This document shows, piece by piece, positions 11,394 to 22,581 of a DNA stretch of 64,000 bases. The stretch comes from Pinus tabuliformis. Lineage: Eukaryota; Streptophyta; Pinopsida; Pinales; Pinaceae. Under the pieces are notes generated by a model. It was not told the DNA's origin. It was given only the letters and a program-made list of their open reading frames with translations, and made no database searches. Both the position numbers and the translations under genes were made by a program. The first letter of the stretch is position 1, and every line of letters starts with the position of its first letter. The DNA lies in the NCBI GenBank assembly GCA_031772625.1, contig CM062818.1, forward strand, positions 1,280,102,277 through 1,280,166,276. Direction: 5' to 3'.

Positions 11394-12926
11394 TGTTGGA
11401 AATAATACTGAGAGGTGCGGTGAATCAGTATTATTATATGAATAATATAATTTTCAAAAACAGATTTGTATATGCTACTTCGGTTAAGTGAACTAGCGTG
11501 TATACGCAACTGTACTTATGGCAACCGACGTATATGTAGAGATCTATTTATTTACCCAATTTATCATGCATTCAACTTTAACTAGTATATCAAGAATTCA
11601 TTAGACAATGCAGTAAAAGCAGAATAAAGCATCACACATAAGCAACACACATCAACACCAAGATATAAGGTGGAAACCCAATGTGGCTGAAAACCACCTA
11701 CTACTGTCATCTCTGTCTTCATATAATAATAAGAAAATCTGTTTACAATTTTTGTACTGGTGCAGACTCATACTAGTACACAGGCTTCTACCTATAGAAG
11801 GTTACAACATTCTATCGTTCTCCAGCTTTTCCTGGAAGGGAACTACAATCCCCTAAGACTTGTACTAGATGATATGTTTTCTAGTATGTAGGCGCTAACC
11901 TACCGAAGGCTATGACCTTCTCTCTTCCTCCAAGGACTGCGTTTCATAAATTTTCAGATGAGATCCTTCAACAAAATAATTCAATCATCAAATACATCTG
12001 CATCAACGAATCACCTTTTGAACCAAACACAACTGAATCAATCATTCACGTAGACAACTCATCAATCTGATCATTTAGAATACTGTCACCAGAATACAGT
12101 AACCAGAACTCAAACCAGAACGAGAACCCTACAATAGTAAAGAGAAACAATTGAAACATATTTTATAAGGTATACGCTACTTCCGTGTGTTGAACCTGCA
12201 TGTATATGGGCTTTTCTCAAAGCCACCCAAGGTATACATCTGCAAGTATAAACTCAGAGTTCTACAACTATTCTAGACTTTAGTTATACCTAGATCATAC
12301 CATTTATGGAATAATATATGTGTCAGTATTCAGATATAGAATATACGTGAGAAAAAACACATAATGATAGTTCATTTTATGCCTTAAGATCCTGATCCAG
12401 CATTAAATCTAATCCCTCATCGTTCGCTAAGGTTCATCCTTGGTTCAGATCCACCAATGCACCATAACCCAATAACCTACATACTAGATCTCACATTTCA
12501 TCAGATACTCGATACTTGCACCACTTGGCCTAATGATCTTCTCCTCCTTTTATAGTTTTTATGCCTTTCTCAATACCATGGACCAAAAGCAGATAGGACC
12601 AATACCATGGACCAAATACCTGGGATCAATACCTCGGACCAGATACCTTGAACCAATACCATGGACCAAATACCTTAGACCAGAAACTTAGTTTTCCAAG
12701 GTATATGCAATTTTCCTTCTGTGAAAGTGTGTGTGTATGTATATGCGACTTGTATACAGTGAACCTACATGTATACACAACTTGGTCAATGTTGAACCTA
12801 TGTATACCTCTCTTTCTTCCTTTTGTGAAGACTGATCTTTAATTCTTTGTTGTTTACTTGCTATACTGTGATATGTCATTAGAGTGAGTTGCCATCAAGG
12901 ACAATACTTGCATCATAATGCCAACA
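11394..12926 (-). repeat. C1 5' LTR
   Basis: 1533 bp, roughly 85% identical by eye to 5460-6993 over the portion compared. Contains the same ATGGACCAAATACC-type array, near 12578-12690. Confidence 0.9.
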
Positions 12927-14033
12927 AGGAGGAAATTGAACATTGGATTCCTTCATTTATCTCATAATTTCAAATGGCTTGCATATATTCACTTTATGTC
13001 ATTGGGGCAGGTTCACTAGATAATGTAGAATGGGTAAAAAATAAGATGTTGGTATCCGAACAAGATGATTTTGATGATGATAGAAATGTAGATATGCATG
13101 CTATAATTGGTCAGTCATCTTAGGAAGGTTCAATGATTAGAATGACTGGAAGAAGCAGTGCATTGGATACTAAAATAAAAGAAGCCTTCCCTAAATCTAT
13201 GAATGTTTCCCAGATAAGTGGTGGATTTCCAGTTGCATATGCCTTAAGCTAGCTTATTTTTGATTGCATAAAAGTTTTGGATAACTCACTTGGAGTACAT
13301 ATAACAAAAAACAAAAAAAATCTAAATCCTAAATCTTCAAAGTCTTTCGATAGTTCTTTGATACAAAAGCAATACATTGGAAGGGTAGAGGTGGAGGTTT
13401 AAACAAAACTATACATTCACTAACTTTAGTTGAGCCTACTCCAAGAACTGATATAGACACAAATGTTGGAAGAGGTGGCCCAATGTTCAAAGAAATTTTT
13501 GGTCACATGTGTTGGATTGTGTTATATTCTGAGCCTGAGTCTAATGAGGATAAAACAAGGACATTAATGATGGCAAGAGATAATTCTCATTTTGTCAGTG
13601 AGATAGAAAGTTGTATGGCTGATAATGAAGATCTAGGAGAGCCATGGAACTATTTAGATGTAGAAGTACAAAGTTCAGGTGTAGTTAGATTAGATGAATG
13701 GCTCATGACCAATTATGATGTTAGCCAACAAGATATACCATTCCATATTCTTTTGCATCCAATGCTTTCATTATCTTTGCATAAAACCATGGAGTTGTAC
13801 ATAGTTGAACTTGATCGATCAAAGCTAAACAACAAGAATTTGGTAGCAACTTTCTCTGGAAGATGTCATGATTTTTTCAGGAAATTATTGAGTGAATGCC
13901 ACCCTTGTGGCTTTTTTGCATTTGTAATGGAGCACCCATTGCAACTATAGGTGTTTTGTGCAAAGGTCCATTCAGGTACGTGGCAACAAAATGGCCATTC
14001 ATTCTTTTTGAATACTACCATTACATTTGTTGG
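12927..14033 (+). pseudogene. PRT6-like exon fragment, part 2
   Basis: Continues the PRT6-like block after C1. The first frame gives VEWVKNKML, DDFDDDRNVDMHA and GSMIRMTGRSS, in the order expected for plant PRT6. After a frameshift near 13390, an open stretch 13483-13950 gives IPFHILLHPMLSLSLHKTM, then FFRKLLSECHPCGFFAFVM. The next residues, VFCAKVHSGTWQQNG, follow a TAG at 13948-13950. Other stops lie near 12968, at 13121-13123 (TAG) and near 13250. The block ends at a GTGAGT donor near 14033. The family match is by recall only. It lacks the UBR box and RING, so no ligase activity is possible. Confidence 0.62.
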
Positions 14034-14167
14034 TGAGTCAAAGGGTTTTCCTTTTCATTTACGAAGATATATTCTTAACATGGTAAATTTTGACATTTAA
14101 GGTTGCAAAGAGCTGATATGAGCCATGTTTACCAAATTTACAAATTCTATTTGGCATTTATTTGCAG

Positions 14168-14309
14168 GTGTGATGAGAGTTGTGAGCTTGATTTGTTTCT
14201 CTTACACTGTTGTGTTGCAATGGCTCCACCAAAACAATTTGCTCTCACAATTTTAGAAGGGTTTGGTTGATCTCATTATCTTTCACTTCATCTAGTACGA
14301 CACAATGAG
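14168..14309 (+). pseudogene. PRT6-like exon fragment, part 3
   Basis: Preceded by TTTGCAG (acceptor at 14167), this block reads CELDLFLLHCCVAMAPPKQF followed by LTILEGFG and ends near a GTATGT donor. It fits the next segment of plant PRT6. Presence of the intervening intron (14034-14167) shows the fragment came from genomic DNA, not from a spliced transcript. A TGA follows EGFG. Confidence 0.6.
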
Positions 14310-14944
14310 TATGTATTCAAATTTCTTATGGTATTATTATCTTAGGGAATAATATGTATATTTGGTATAGTTTTATCTCAGCATTAGGCTAGAATTTATA
14401 ATAGGAATTATTTGTTTCCTTCACTAGTTTTTTCATAACATTGTGCTGATACAAATTTGTATTCTTGAATAACATCTTTCTGATGAGTCCTACAAGGTGA
14501 TTGAACACTAGGGTTTAACTTATTTGAAAATAATAATAATTATATAGATGGTTTACACTCCTATCTTTGTTCATGTGCTCTTGGTGGATGGATGAGAATG
14601 TATATGACTGATGCGGGTGGAAAATCACCCACTTCGATGGGTAATAGTCTGCACAATGCACTTTATTTTATATTTGTCTCTCTCGTTGCATCTAGTTTTA
14701 TGTAACTACTGAAATGACTCATGGTAGATTTCCTTCTTTCCTCTATAACTACTTTGTGCCTAGTTACTCAACTTCTTAACTATCTGGTATGTTTGTTCAC
14801 AGTCCTAGTCTTCTCCTTGAGTAGTTTTTCCTTTTGTTGGCGAGGTTTGCTACCAGTCCTTTTGAACTTTGCCACTTATACAACTCCTACATGGACCATC
14901 CACGTAGCTTTCGTTTGATTGTTACTTGACTCTGGTGTGGGCAG
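14310..14944 (+). other. Intron-like DNA between PRT6-like and sucrose-synthase fragments
   Basis: No open frame with family resemblance. T-rich 3' half ends in a GCAG acceptor at 14941-14944. The junction between the two source genes must lie in here; I see no mark of it. Confidence 0.45.
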
Positions 14945-15155
14945 GTTACAAGAAATGGGATTGGAAAAAGGATGGGGAGACAATGTAGAGCATGTTTTGG
15001 ATATGATTCATTTGTTGTTCGAGATCCTTTAGACACCTGAGCCATCGAATTTGGATAGGGATTATTATGGTTTTTAATTTTGTGATTAATTCACCTTATG
15101 GTTATTTTGGGCAAGAAAATGTTTTAGGAATGCTAGACAAGACACTAGTGGATAG
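14945..15155 (+). pseudogene. Sucrose synthase exon fragment
   Basis: From 14945 the sequence reads LQEMGLEKGWGD, VEHVLDMIHLL and, after a TAG at 15030-15032 and a shift of frame, MVFNFVINSPYGYFGQENVL. These match plant sucrose synthase just before the glycosyltransferase domain (GWGDTAERVLEM, MVFNVVILSPHGYFAQ). The enzyme interconverts sucrose plus UDP with UDP-glucose plus fructose. The segment between the two blocks is shortened and the conserved GYPDTGGQ region is scrambled. The block is bounded by AG before and GTAAAC after, so it looks like one exon with intron flanks. It has the same orientation as the PRT6-like exons 640 bp upstream. Confidence 0.75.
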
Positions 15156-16290
15156 GTAAACAAATTTTTTATAATTGTAATGTTCATTCCATGATATCCT
15201 CTCTTTATTATTTGAATGTATTTTGAACATTTCTTTTGATTTTTGTTTGTCTTTTAACTATGAAATTGAAAATACTTGGTATCATGTCCATTTAAAAAAC
15301 ATCCAAATCTTGAATATGAGTTTAGTATTACACGATATTAGTTGAAATCTTTTTAGTTGTTTTGTGTTAAAATCATGACTATTAAAAAAGTTTACTTTCA
15401 TGTTGTTATTTGATAAGCCATAGGTTGTCTATATACTTGACCAAGTTCATGTGTTAGAGAATGAAATGTTGTTGTGAATAAAATGACAAGGCTTAGACAT
15501 CACACTTAATATTATTTGTTTTAACAAGTAATCTACAACCTGAGCTTGTTACCATGTAACTTAGTTGACATGTTTGTGCCTATGTTTTCTTTGAAAGTTG
15601 AATAGTAAGTTACTAAGGTGTTCTTTTCTATGGTGATGTTTTATTTGTTTTGTTTATACATGTCATCTGGCCACATAGTGGCCACTATTGCCCAACTAAA
15701 GAAAACTTGTTTGAGTTTCTTGCTTTATGGGGGAAAATGGCATTGACATTGCCGATGTTGAGGTATATGTCGTATAAATATTTTATAGTCTACTTTAGTT
15801 TATATTCAAGTATTCATCGTCTTTCATTTCTTATACTTTGCATTGTATCTTGTTTCATTTTTAGGAGAGGAACTCAGTATTGATGGTAAGAAGCATGAAT
15901 TGAAGAAAGAGGAGAACAATTACACTAGAGTGACAAATGCAAAAAGAGAGAGAGAAGAGAACCAATCTAGTGATACTCTTAGAGCCAATATCTTGCATAA
16001 GACACACATATAGAGATTGATGGTCAAGTCTTAGAGTTGGTGAATTCACTTGCAATGCCTTGGCAAGACAATGATAATGTTTTGAAGTGATAAAACATTA
16101 TTTCATGAGTAAATTGTAGTCCAACCAATATTAAGTTGGAAGCTCATATTGTAATAATTGAAATTTTATATAATAAAATTTATGTGGTTGAAATTATTTA
16201 TATTTGCACTTGATATTATTTAGTATTGTAATTAATATATGTAACTTTGTGTTTTGATATTAGATGAACATGCACATTGTATGACATTTT
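15156..16290 (+). other. Unassigned, possibly a third exon-like piece
   Basis: Mostly T-rich and non-coding. A block at about 15864-16013, preceded by TTTTTAG, reads a charged sequence (KKHELKKEENNYTRV) ending in TAG. It could be the last exon of a third source gene or of a transposon gene; I recognise no family. Confidence 0.35.
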
Positions 16291-16919
16291 TTTAATTTAG
16301 TCGCAAAATCATACTCATTAATTTATGTTGATTAATAATGAACATAAAATCAATTTAAAACTACTAAATTAGTAGTTTATATTCATTAATGATGAACACA
16401 AGTAAAATGAATATATGACTAAATTAGTCGTTTATAATGATTATTAATGAAATTAGATGAAATGAATAGAAACTACTAAATAGTCATTTATATAATGAAT
16501 ATGAAACTACAAAAAATAAATAAATGACTATTGCAAATGATAAATTTGTGCTTACAAATGACAACTAAATTTTTCATATATAGGACTATTAGTAGCTAAT
16601 TTACAGTATCTTATAACACGACAAGAATTTAGCCATATTTCTTTGGTCACTAATTGGTTTCAAACGATGACTAAAATTTACATATATATGACTATTAGTA
16701 GCTAATTTACAGTATCTTATAACACGACCAAAGTTTTAGTCATATTTCTTTGGTAATTAATTGATTTTCTTGGGTAATCATATAGTAATATATTTTGTTG
16801 TATATTTGGTCATTAATTGCAGAAAGTAATGACTATGTTAATGACTAAATTAATGACTAAATATATTACTAAACGATAAAATTGAGACAACAAATTAATG
16901 GCTAAGAAAAAGATGACTA
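16291..16919. repeat. CACTA-like subterminal repeat region
   Basis: AT-rich block full of ACTAAAT and TTAGTAGT motifs, including a near-perfect palindrome AACTACTAAATTAGTAGTT near 16357. A 39-bp unit occurs at 16584-16622 and 16690-16728 and, inverted, at 25463-25501 beyond copia C2. Direct and inverted subterminal units of this kind are typical of plant CACTA transposons. The matching right terminus is at 25456-25577; no left TIR is seen with certainty. Confidence 0.6.
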
Positions 16920-17368
16920 TGTTGGGTTGTGTTATATTCTTTCCACGACTAGCCCACATAGTTAACCGGGGGGTTAGATGGGCGGAGGAGGCCCCCCTTT
17001 GTTGCATTGATTGCATAGCGGGAGGGTCATAGGGGGTTTGAGTGGTGCAGGTAACCCTATTGTATGAATTTTGGTTTTGGAACCTATATTAGGATGGCTG
17101 GACCCACCTATGGTTTTGTGCATGATTTTCACGCATGTTTTTGGACGTGATGGTTTTTAGTCCATGGTATTGGATGCTTCGAAATGTATAAATATGTATT
17201 GTAACATTGAAAGGAATATAATGAAAAATCAATCTGATAGTCCCAGTTTTGGGATCCAGGGGAAAATCGTTGTGCATATGTGTTTTATGTGTTGTGCTCT
17301 CGCATTGTTTATTTTATGCGTTTTAGTATTCGTATGCCGGTAATTTTTGTATGGGGTTAAAACCTACA
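16920..17368 (+). repeat. C2 5' LTR
   Basis: 449 bp, TGTTGGGTTG...AACCTACA. Contains a G6/C6 inverted pair near 16970-16996, a TATAAATA box near 17187 and the R/U5-like end shared with 25186-25450. Confidence 0.88.
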
Positions 17369-17370
17369 TT

Positions 17371-17382
17371 TGGTATCAAATC
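17371..17382 (+). other. C2 primer-binding site
   Basis: TGGTATCAAATC, two bases after the LTR, close to the initiator tRNA-Met site TGGTATCAGAGC. Confidence 0.75.
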
Positions 17383-17490
17383 TGTTTTGGATTCAAGGGG
17401 ATGCCTTTATTGCTAAGGGGTTTCGCTCGGGCCTATCGTAGACCATGTTCAGTGGGAGATCTGCAAGATCAATTCTGGTGGTGAAAGAAG

Positions 17491-18429
17491 ATGGCGAGCA
17501 GTGGAAAGATAGAGATCGATAAATTTAATGGTTAGAGTTTTGAGTTGTGGAAAATCAAGATGGAGGATCTATTGGTGGATAAATATTAGTGGATTGTGGT
17601 AGATCAAGGTACTAAACCAACGGGAGTGTCTGATGAAGAATGGAAGAAGTTGGATTGGAAGCCAAAGAGCACAATACGATTATATGTCTCAGATTTAGTA
17701 TTGCTAAATGTATCAGGGGAAGCTATGACGAAGGCTTTGTGGGACAAGTTAGGGATTTTTTACCAATCTAAGTCTCTCGTGAATAAACTGTTACTGCGGA
17801 AAAAGCTGTATAACCTGAGGATGAAAGATGGAGACTCGATGACAGAGCATCTAAATGCATTTAATAATGAGGCATGGTTTATTGACTTAGGTGCATCCTT
17901 TCACTTCACTCCCCATAGAGAGTGGTTCTGGGAGTATGAGAAATACGATGGTGGTGATGTCTTCTTAGGGGATGATAGGAAGGCTAGAATCATTGGTCAT
18001 GGAAAAGTAAAGTTGAAGTTGCAAAGTGGAAGGGTTAGAACACTTCCGGGTATTTTACATATTCCTGCATTGGCCAAAAATTTGATTTCTATAAGCAAGT
18101 TGGATGATGCAGGTGTAAAAATAGTGTTCGAGAACGATACCTGTAAGATGGTTCGGGGAGCATTGGTATTGATGCAGGGAGTTTGGATTGGAACTCTGTA
18201 TAAGTTGCAAGGTAGCATGTTTGTTGATGGGTGCAACAGTTATGTGGTTCCTGAAAGTGGAGCAGAAAATCTAGTGGTCTCTGGAGAGAAGACCATGTTG
18301 TGGCATAAAAGGCTTGGACATAATGGAGAGAAGGGCCTTCAAATATTTCATGGTAAAAGTATGGTAGAAAGTATGAGTAATAGCTCTCTGGATTTTGATT
18401 TCTGTGAAAATTGTGTATATGGGAAGTAG
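17491..18429 (+). pseudogene. C2 gag fused in frame to protease and pre-integrase
   Basis: ATG at 17491. TAG codons at 17533 and 17587 stand where Gln is expected (FNG-SFELWK and DK-WIV contexts). From 17596 the frame is open: UBN2-type gag (ALWDKLGIFYQSKSLVNKL, DGDSMTEHLNAFN) passes directly into the protease core (AWFIDLGASFHFTPHREWF). The zinc knuckle and several hundred gag and linker bases normally between them are missing, so a deletion fused the two in frame. The protease site is DLGA where DSGA is usual. GAG-pre-integrase (LWHKRLGH, CENCVYGK) ends at TAG 18427-18429. Confidence 0.85.
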
Positions 18430-19413
18430 AATCGGGTGAGTTTCCCCTCTGGTGGTAAGAGGGCAAGACATATATTAGAGCTTGTGCATAGTGATGTGTT
18501 TGGACCTGTGAAGGTTCCATGACTGGGTAATTCTGTGTATTATGTATCATTTATAAATGAATTCTCAAGCAATACATGGATATATTTCCTTAATAAGAAA
18601 TTTAAAATCTTGGACAGGTTTAAAGAATTCAAGGCTTTGGTGGAAAACAAGATAGAGAAGAAGATAAAGGTGCTAAGGATAGATAACGGTGGAGAGTTTT
18701 GCAGTAAGGAATTCGAAGAATTCTGTAAGAAGTGTTGTATAGCATGGCAGAAGACTGCTCCATATACACCTAAGCAAAATGGAGTTGCAGAAAGAATGAC
18801 CAAAACATTGATGGAAAGGGCAAGAAGCATGCTCAGTGGTGTCGGGTTAGGATAGTAATTCTGGGTAGAGGCGATGGAGACAACATGTTACCTAGTTAAC
18901 AGGTCACCTTCATCATTGTTGGAGGACAAAACTCCACAAGAGGTATGGATTGGTAAGAACCCTCTCTTCCACATCCGAGGGTATTTGGATGTGATGCATA
19001 TGTACATGTTCCAAAGGAGAAATGAACCAAGTTGGATAGTAAATCTGAAAAGTGCATCTTTATTTGGTATAAGGATGGTTTAAAGGGTTAGAATCTTTGG
19101 AACCCAGTAACAAGGAAGGTTGTGTATAGCCAAGATGTGGTGTTCAGAGAGGTGAAGGATGTTATTAAACATGAAGTCCAACCAAAGGAACTTGAGAAGA
19201 TAGATTTTGAGCTAAAGGAGGAAGAATCAGACTCTACAGGAGAGGAGGAATCAAGAGATGAAGAGCCACAAACTCCGGGTGTGAGAAGATTAGTTCGAGA
19301 AACAAGACAGCCAAAAAAGTATAGTCCATCTGCTTTCTATTCAAATTTTGCTTTATCTGATACTAATGATGATCCTAGAACTGTGAACAAAGCAGTAGAT
19401 TTAGAGGATGGAA
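18430..19413 (+). pseudogene. C2 integrase
   Basis: The frame continues from the pre-integrase domain: LVHSDVFGPV (first catalytic Asp), TGA at about 18520, FINEFSSNTWIYFL, LRIDNGGEF (second Asp), PKQNGVAERM (catalytic Glu). All three catalytic residues are kept. Tandem stops follow near 18853, then VEAMETTCYLVNRSPS and a frameshift near 19010. The tail has the QDVVFREVKD block and an acidic linker up to VDLED, where C3 is inserted at 19413/19414. Confidence 0.87.
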
Positions 19414-20472
19414 TGTAGAAATTCCCACATGTAGATCACTTGATAATGCAATAGACTAAAGCAAAATACTTGATCTACTTCTACAGCCAATTTAGCGGAA
19501 GCTTAATAGAACATGAGCAACATCAATAAGAACACATATAACTGATAATAAGGAGTCAATCACAGATAACATAGAAGATATAACTGGTGGAAAGCCTCAG
19601 CCTAAAACCCCAACTCTATATTATCGTAGAAGTGGAAATATAGCCAGTATTACAAAAAGAATCATCTCAAAAGCTATCCTGCTCTCTCTGCAATACCTTT
19701 GTTGATCATAAACAGTCAAAGGACTCTATCTAACCTCTGGACTACCCTCCAAGCCTCCTATTTCTTTGCGTAATTTTGATTGGGGTTTAGTGTAGCCACT
19801 TGTGTGAATTGGCCTCTTCTCACACTCACTAACCTCTGATCGAACTACGTAGTGCTGAAGGAGATAAATCCTCATCATGGATGAGCTTCCTTTATAGCAA
19901 AAATATTCAGTCAACTAATATTACACTGTCCCTTCTCTGATCTCAACTAAGTCTCTCTCTGAACTGACATGCATGAGTTATTCATGAGAGTATTCAGTTA
20001 TTTGAAATGCAACAGTTTTATGCAAGCGTTCATTAATTAACTGAACTCATATTAATTTAAACAAACTGTTTTAATCAATCTAACTGGAATTGACTTAGTT
20101 AACGGAGCCAAATAATTACAACTCAAATTATAACTCATCCTTATCTCTTTAACTGATGGATAAATTCATCAATTAATAGAGAAACTTTTGCATGTCATCA
20201 CATAGACTTCATGTTTGATTTTTCACAACTAATTAACTCATGGTGAATTAATTAATTTATTTTCAAAGAGTTGTTAAGTTCAATTTAGAATTTTACTTCC
20301 TATTTTTAGTCTAGGGATTGACTAAAATAGGAATCCAACCTGAACTACTAAAAATAGAATGCTATTTTTAGCACTTCTATTTTCCATTTCTTGTTGCTCA
20401 ATCCAGCACTAGTACCCAAACTGCTATTTTTAGCACTTCTACTTTTAGCATTTCTTTTCTCCATTTTCAACA
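19414..20472 (-). repeat. C3 3' LTR
   Basis: 1059 bp, TGTAGAAATT...TTTTCAACA on the plus strand. The right end repeats CTATTTTTAGCACTTCT several times (20360-20450). Confidence 0.9.
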
Positions 20473-20484
20473 CTCCCTCTCAAC
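20473..20484 (-). other. C3 polypurine tract
   Basis: Minus strand reads GTTGAGAGGGAG immediately before the 3' LTR. Confidence 0.7.
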
Positions 20485-21299
20485 AAGAAAGGCTTCAACT
20501 CGAACCCAATCCTCTACCTATGGAATTTTCTGCATGCAACACTCCTACCAAGTGTGGTTGCTCTAGCAACTCTCGGAACAAAAAAAACACCAAACTGACC
20601 TCTGAGTTGGGCTAGAAATATACTCTGATGCTGAAGCTCTACCTGCGGCTGACAAGTGTTCCCTCTCTGACCTCTGAGCTGCTACAACACTCCATGCATC
20701 GTGCACCATTGTACACCTCTCTCTGTGCATCCTTCTCTTGTGCAACACTCCTGTGGCTCTTGCATCGTTACAACCTACTAGCTCTACATAGTCCTGGGAC
20801 TTGTACACTATAGCTCTCTCTGCTGCTCCATATGCATCTGTCTCTACCCACTCAATCAATATTAGTACTCCTCATCAGGGTTCCTGTATCAAAGTCGAAT
20901 CAAAGAGGTTGGGCACCTCAAGGATCCTGCCCCTCCTCCTTGGGACGATCACTCCACATCGCCTAACCTCCTACCAGGAGGTATGGCTGCATGTAATCCC
21001 TATTCCCACCTGGCTCGAAGCTTCCCCCTACTGGAGGTCGCTACATGAGTAGATGTCTCTACTCTATCTCCTCTTAGCTTCTTTAGTTTTGGCTGCTTCA
21101 CAACACCCTGAAGCTGCTTCACCAATCGTGGATCCTCCACAATCGTCTGAGATTTCTTTTGGCACTATATGTTGAGAGGTAGTGTACTCTCCCTCTAAAC
21201 CACCAAGTCTCCATCAGTTGCCTTTCTCCTCAAGGCTTTGCATGCATCTTGAACCTCAAGAGCATACAGGTTCTTGACCCGTGAACTGATCTGCTTCAC
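20485..21299 (-). other. C3 interior without recognisable pol
   Basis: Right end (about 21140-21299) continues the protease-downstream block (VKNLYALEVQDACKALRRK). The remainder down to the purine tract has no integrase or RT motif and many stops. This is where a full copia would carry over 3 kb of pol. Confidence 0.6.
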
Positions 21300-22469
21300 C
21301 TATCTAGTGATGATGTGTCTAAGGAAAACCTTTCCCTTACTAAAGACTACATCATAGCCTCTGTCTTCCAGCATCGCGATCGACACAAAGTTTCTCTTCA
21401 GTCCTGGTACATACTTGACATTGGTCAAGGTAAGGTTAGCTCCATGCTCCCTCTGAAAAATAACCATGCCTACACCTGAGACACTATACTTTTCATCATT
21501 ACCCATCGCTATGAGTATTCAAAGATCTTTCTCCTCCAGAGTACTTAACAAACTCTTATCGTCGGTCATGTGGAAAGAAGCTCCACTGTCAAGAAACCAA
21601 CCACTTCCCAACATGGATGAAACCATGCATGCGAACATTGTGAAATCCAACTCGAATTGTGAGCCGAGTGCCTCACCTTTTGATCCTTCCACGGATCCAT
21701 TCTTGGATTTCCTCAGTGGATAATTTGTAGCAAAATGGCCCACCTCGTGACAATGAAAGCATCACACTTTCTATTTGTCAAACTTCTTCCCACCATGGGA
21801 AGAAATAGATTTGGAATGAGAAACCATCTCCTTCCCATTCTTTGCCTTACTCGCTAAGGCACGGTTTTCTTCATCCTCCGTGGATGAAGAAACATCTCTG
21901 GTGCTTCTTCTTATCTCCTCCTGCATCTAACCTGACCAAAGTCGTTCCCAATATGGCAGTTTCTCTCTTCCATTAACTGAGTCCTGGTAGCTATGTCAGC
22001 TCTTAGGAAGACCAAGGAGTGCAAGACTCACCATGTCATCATCAGATGTTGTGATCCCTCCACTTCGAAGCTCATCCCTGCATGTGGTGAGCTTGTTCAG
22101 ATACATAGAGATCATTTCACCCTTTTCACGATTGATTTTCTGAAGCTAGTCTTTCAGTGCCAGCTTCCTCTGATCACTGCTATTCTGATATAGATATTTC
22201 AATGTTCTCCACATTGAAAATGGTGTCTCCTTCCCATGGAGACTCGAGACTATGTGATCTCAAACTCCCTCCAAAAGGATTCTCCTTGCTCTAGCCACAC
22301 ATTTCTTTCATTCAGCCAATTCAGCAACACCAGTCGACTTGGGGACTTCTTGATCAATGAAGTCCTTTAGACCGTTATCCTCTAGTACTGTTTCCATGCA
22401 ATCCTTCCAGGCTATATAATTCGAACTGCCATCAAAGGCATATTCGAGTCTCAAACCATTGATTGCCAT
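21300..22469 (-). pseudogene. C3 gag and protease
   Basis: ATG complementary to 22467-22469 opens a copia gag (SSNYIAWKDCMETVLEDN, then REKGEMISMYLNKLT). A knuckle near 21770-21730 reads CFHCHEVGHFATNYP with the last Cys replaced by Tyr. The protease follows: WFLDSGASFHMT near 21590, GVGMVIFQREHGANLTL and VKYVPGLKRNFVSI. Stops near 22310, 22265, 22145 and 21515 interrupt the frame. It shares no close similarity with C1 or C2 gag by eye. Confidence 0.82.
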
Positions 22470-22569
22470 AGGTGAAATAGAGATGTGATAAGAACTTGAT
22501 TTCTATATTCAGGAATCACAAACTTCAAACTTCTCCCTTCTTGTATATTGTTCTTCCTTGATCACCTTT

Positions 22570-22581
22570 GCTCTGATACCA
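22570..22581 (-). other. C3 primer-binding site, perfect
   Basis: Minus strand TGGTATCAGAGC abuts the 5' LTR, an exact match to the 3' end complement of plant initiator tRNA-Met. Confidence 0.9.

Larger units (their letters stand above)
5460..12926 (-). mobile_element. Ty1/copia element C1, RT-deficient
   Basis: A 7.47-kb element read leftward. LTRs of 1534 bp (5460-6993) and 1533 bp (11394-12926) begin TG and end CA on both strands. A degenerate primer site lies beside the right LTR and a purine tract beside the left. Flanks AGCAG (5455-5459) and AGGAG (12927-12931) are a 5-bp target duplication with one change. The interior has gag, a protease/pre-integrase block and a damaged integrase. 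I find no reverse transcriptase or RNase H motif in the 1.2 kb between the integrase and the 3' LTR, so that part is deleted. LTRs differ by roughly 15%, so the insertion is old. It interrupts the PRT6-like fragment. Confidence 0.88.
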
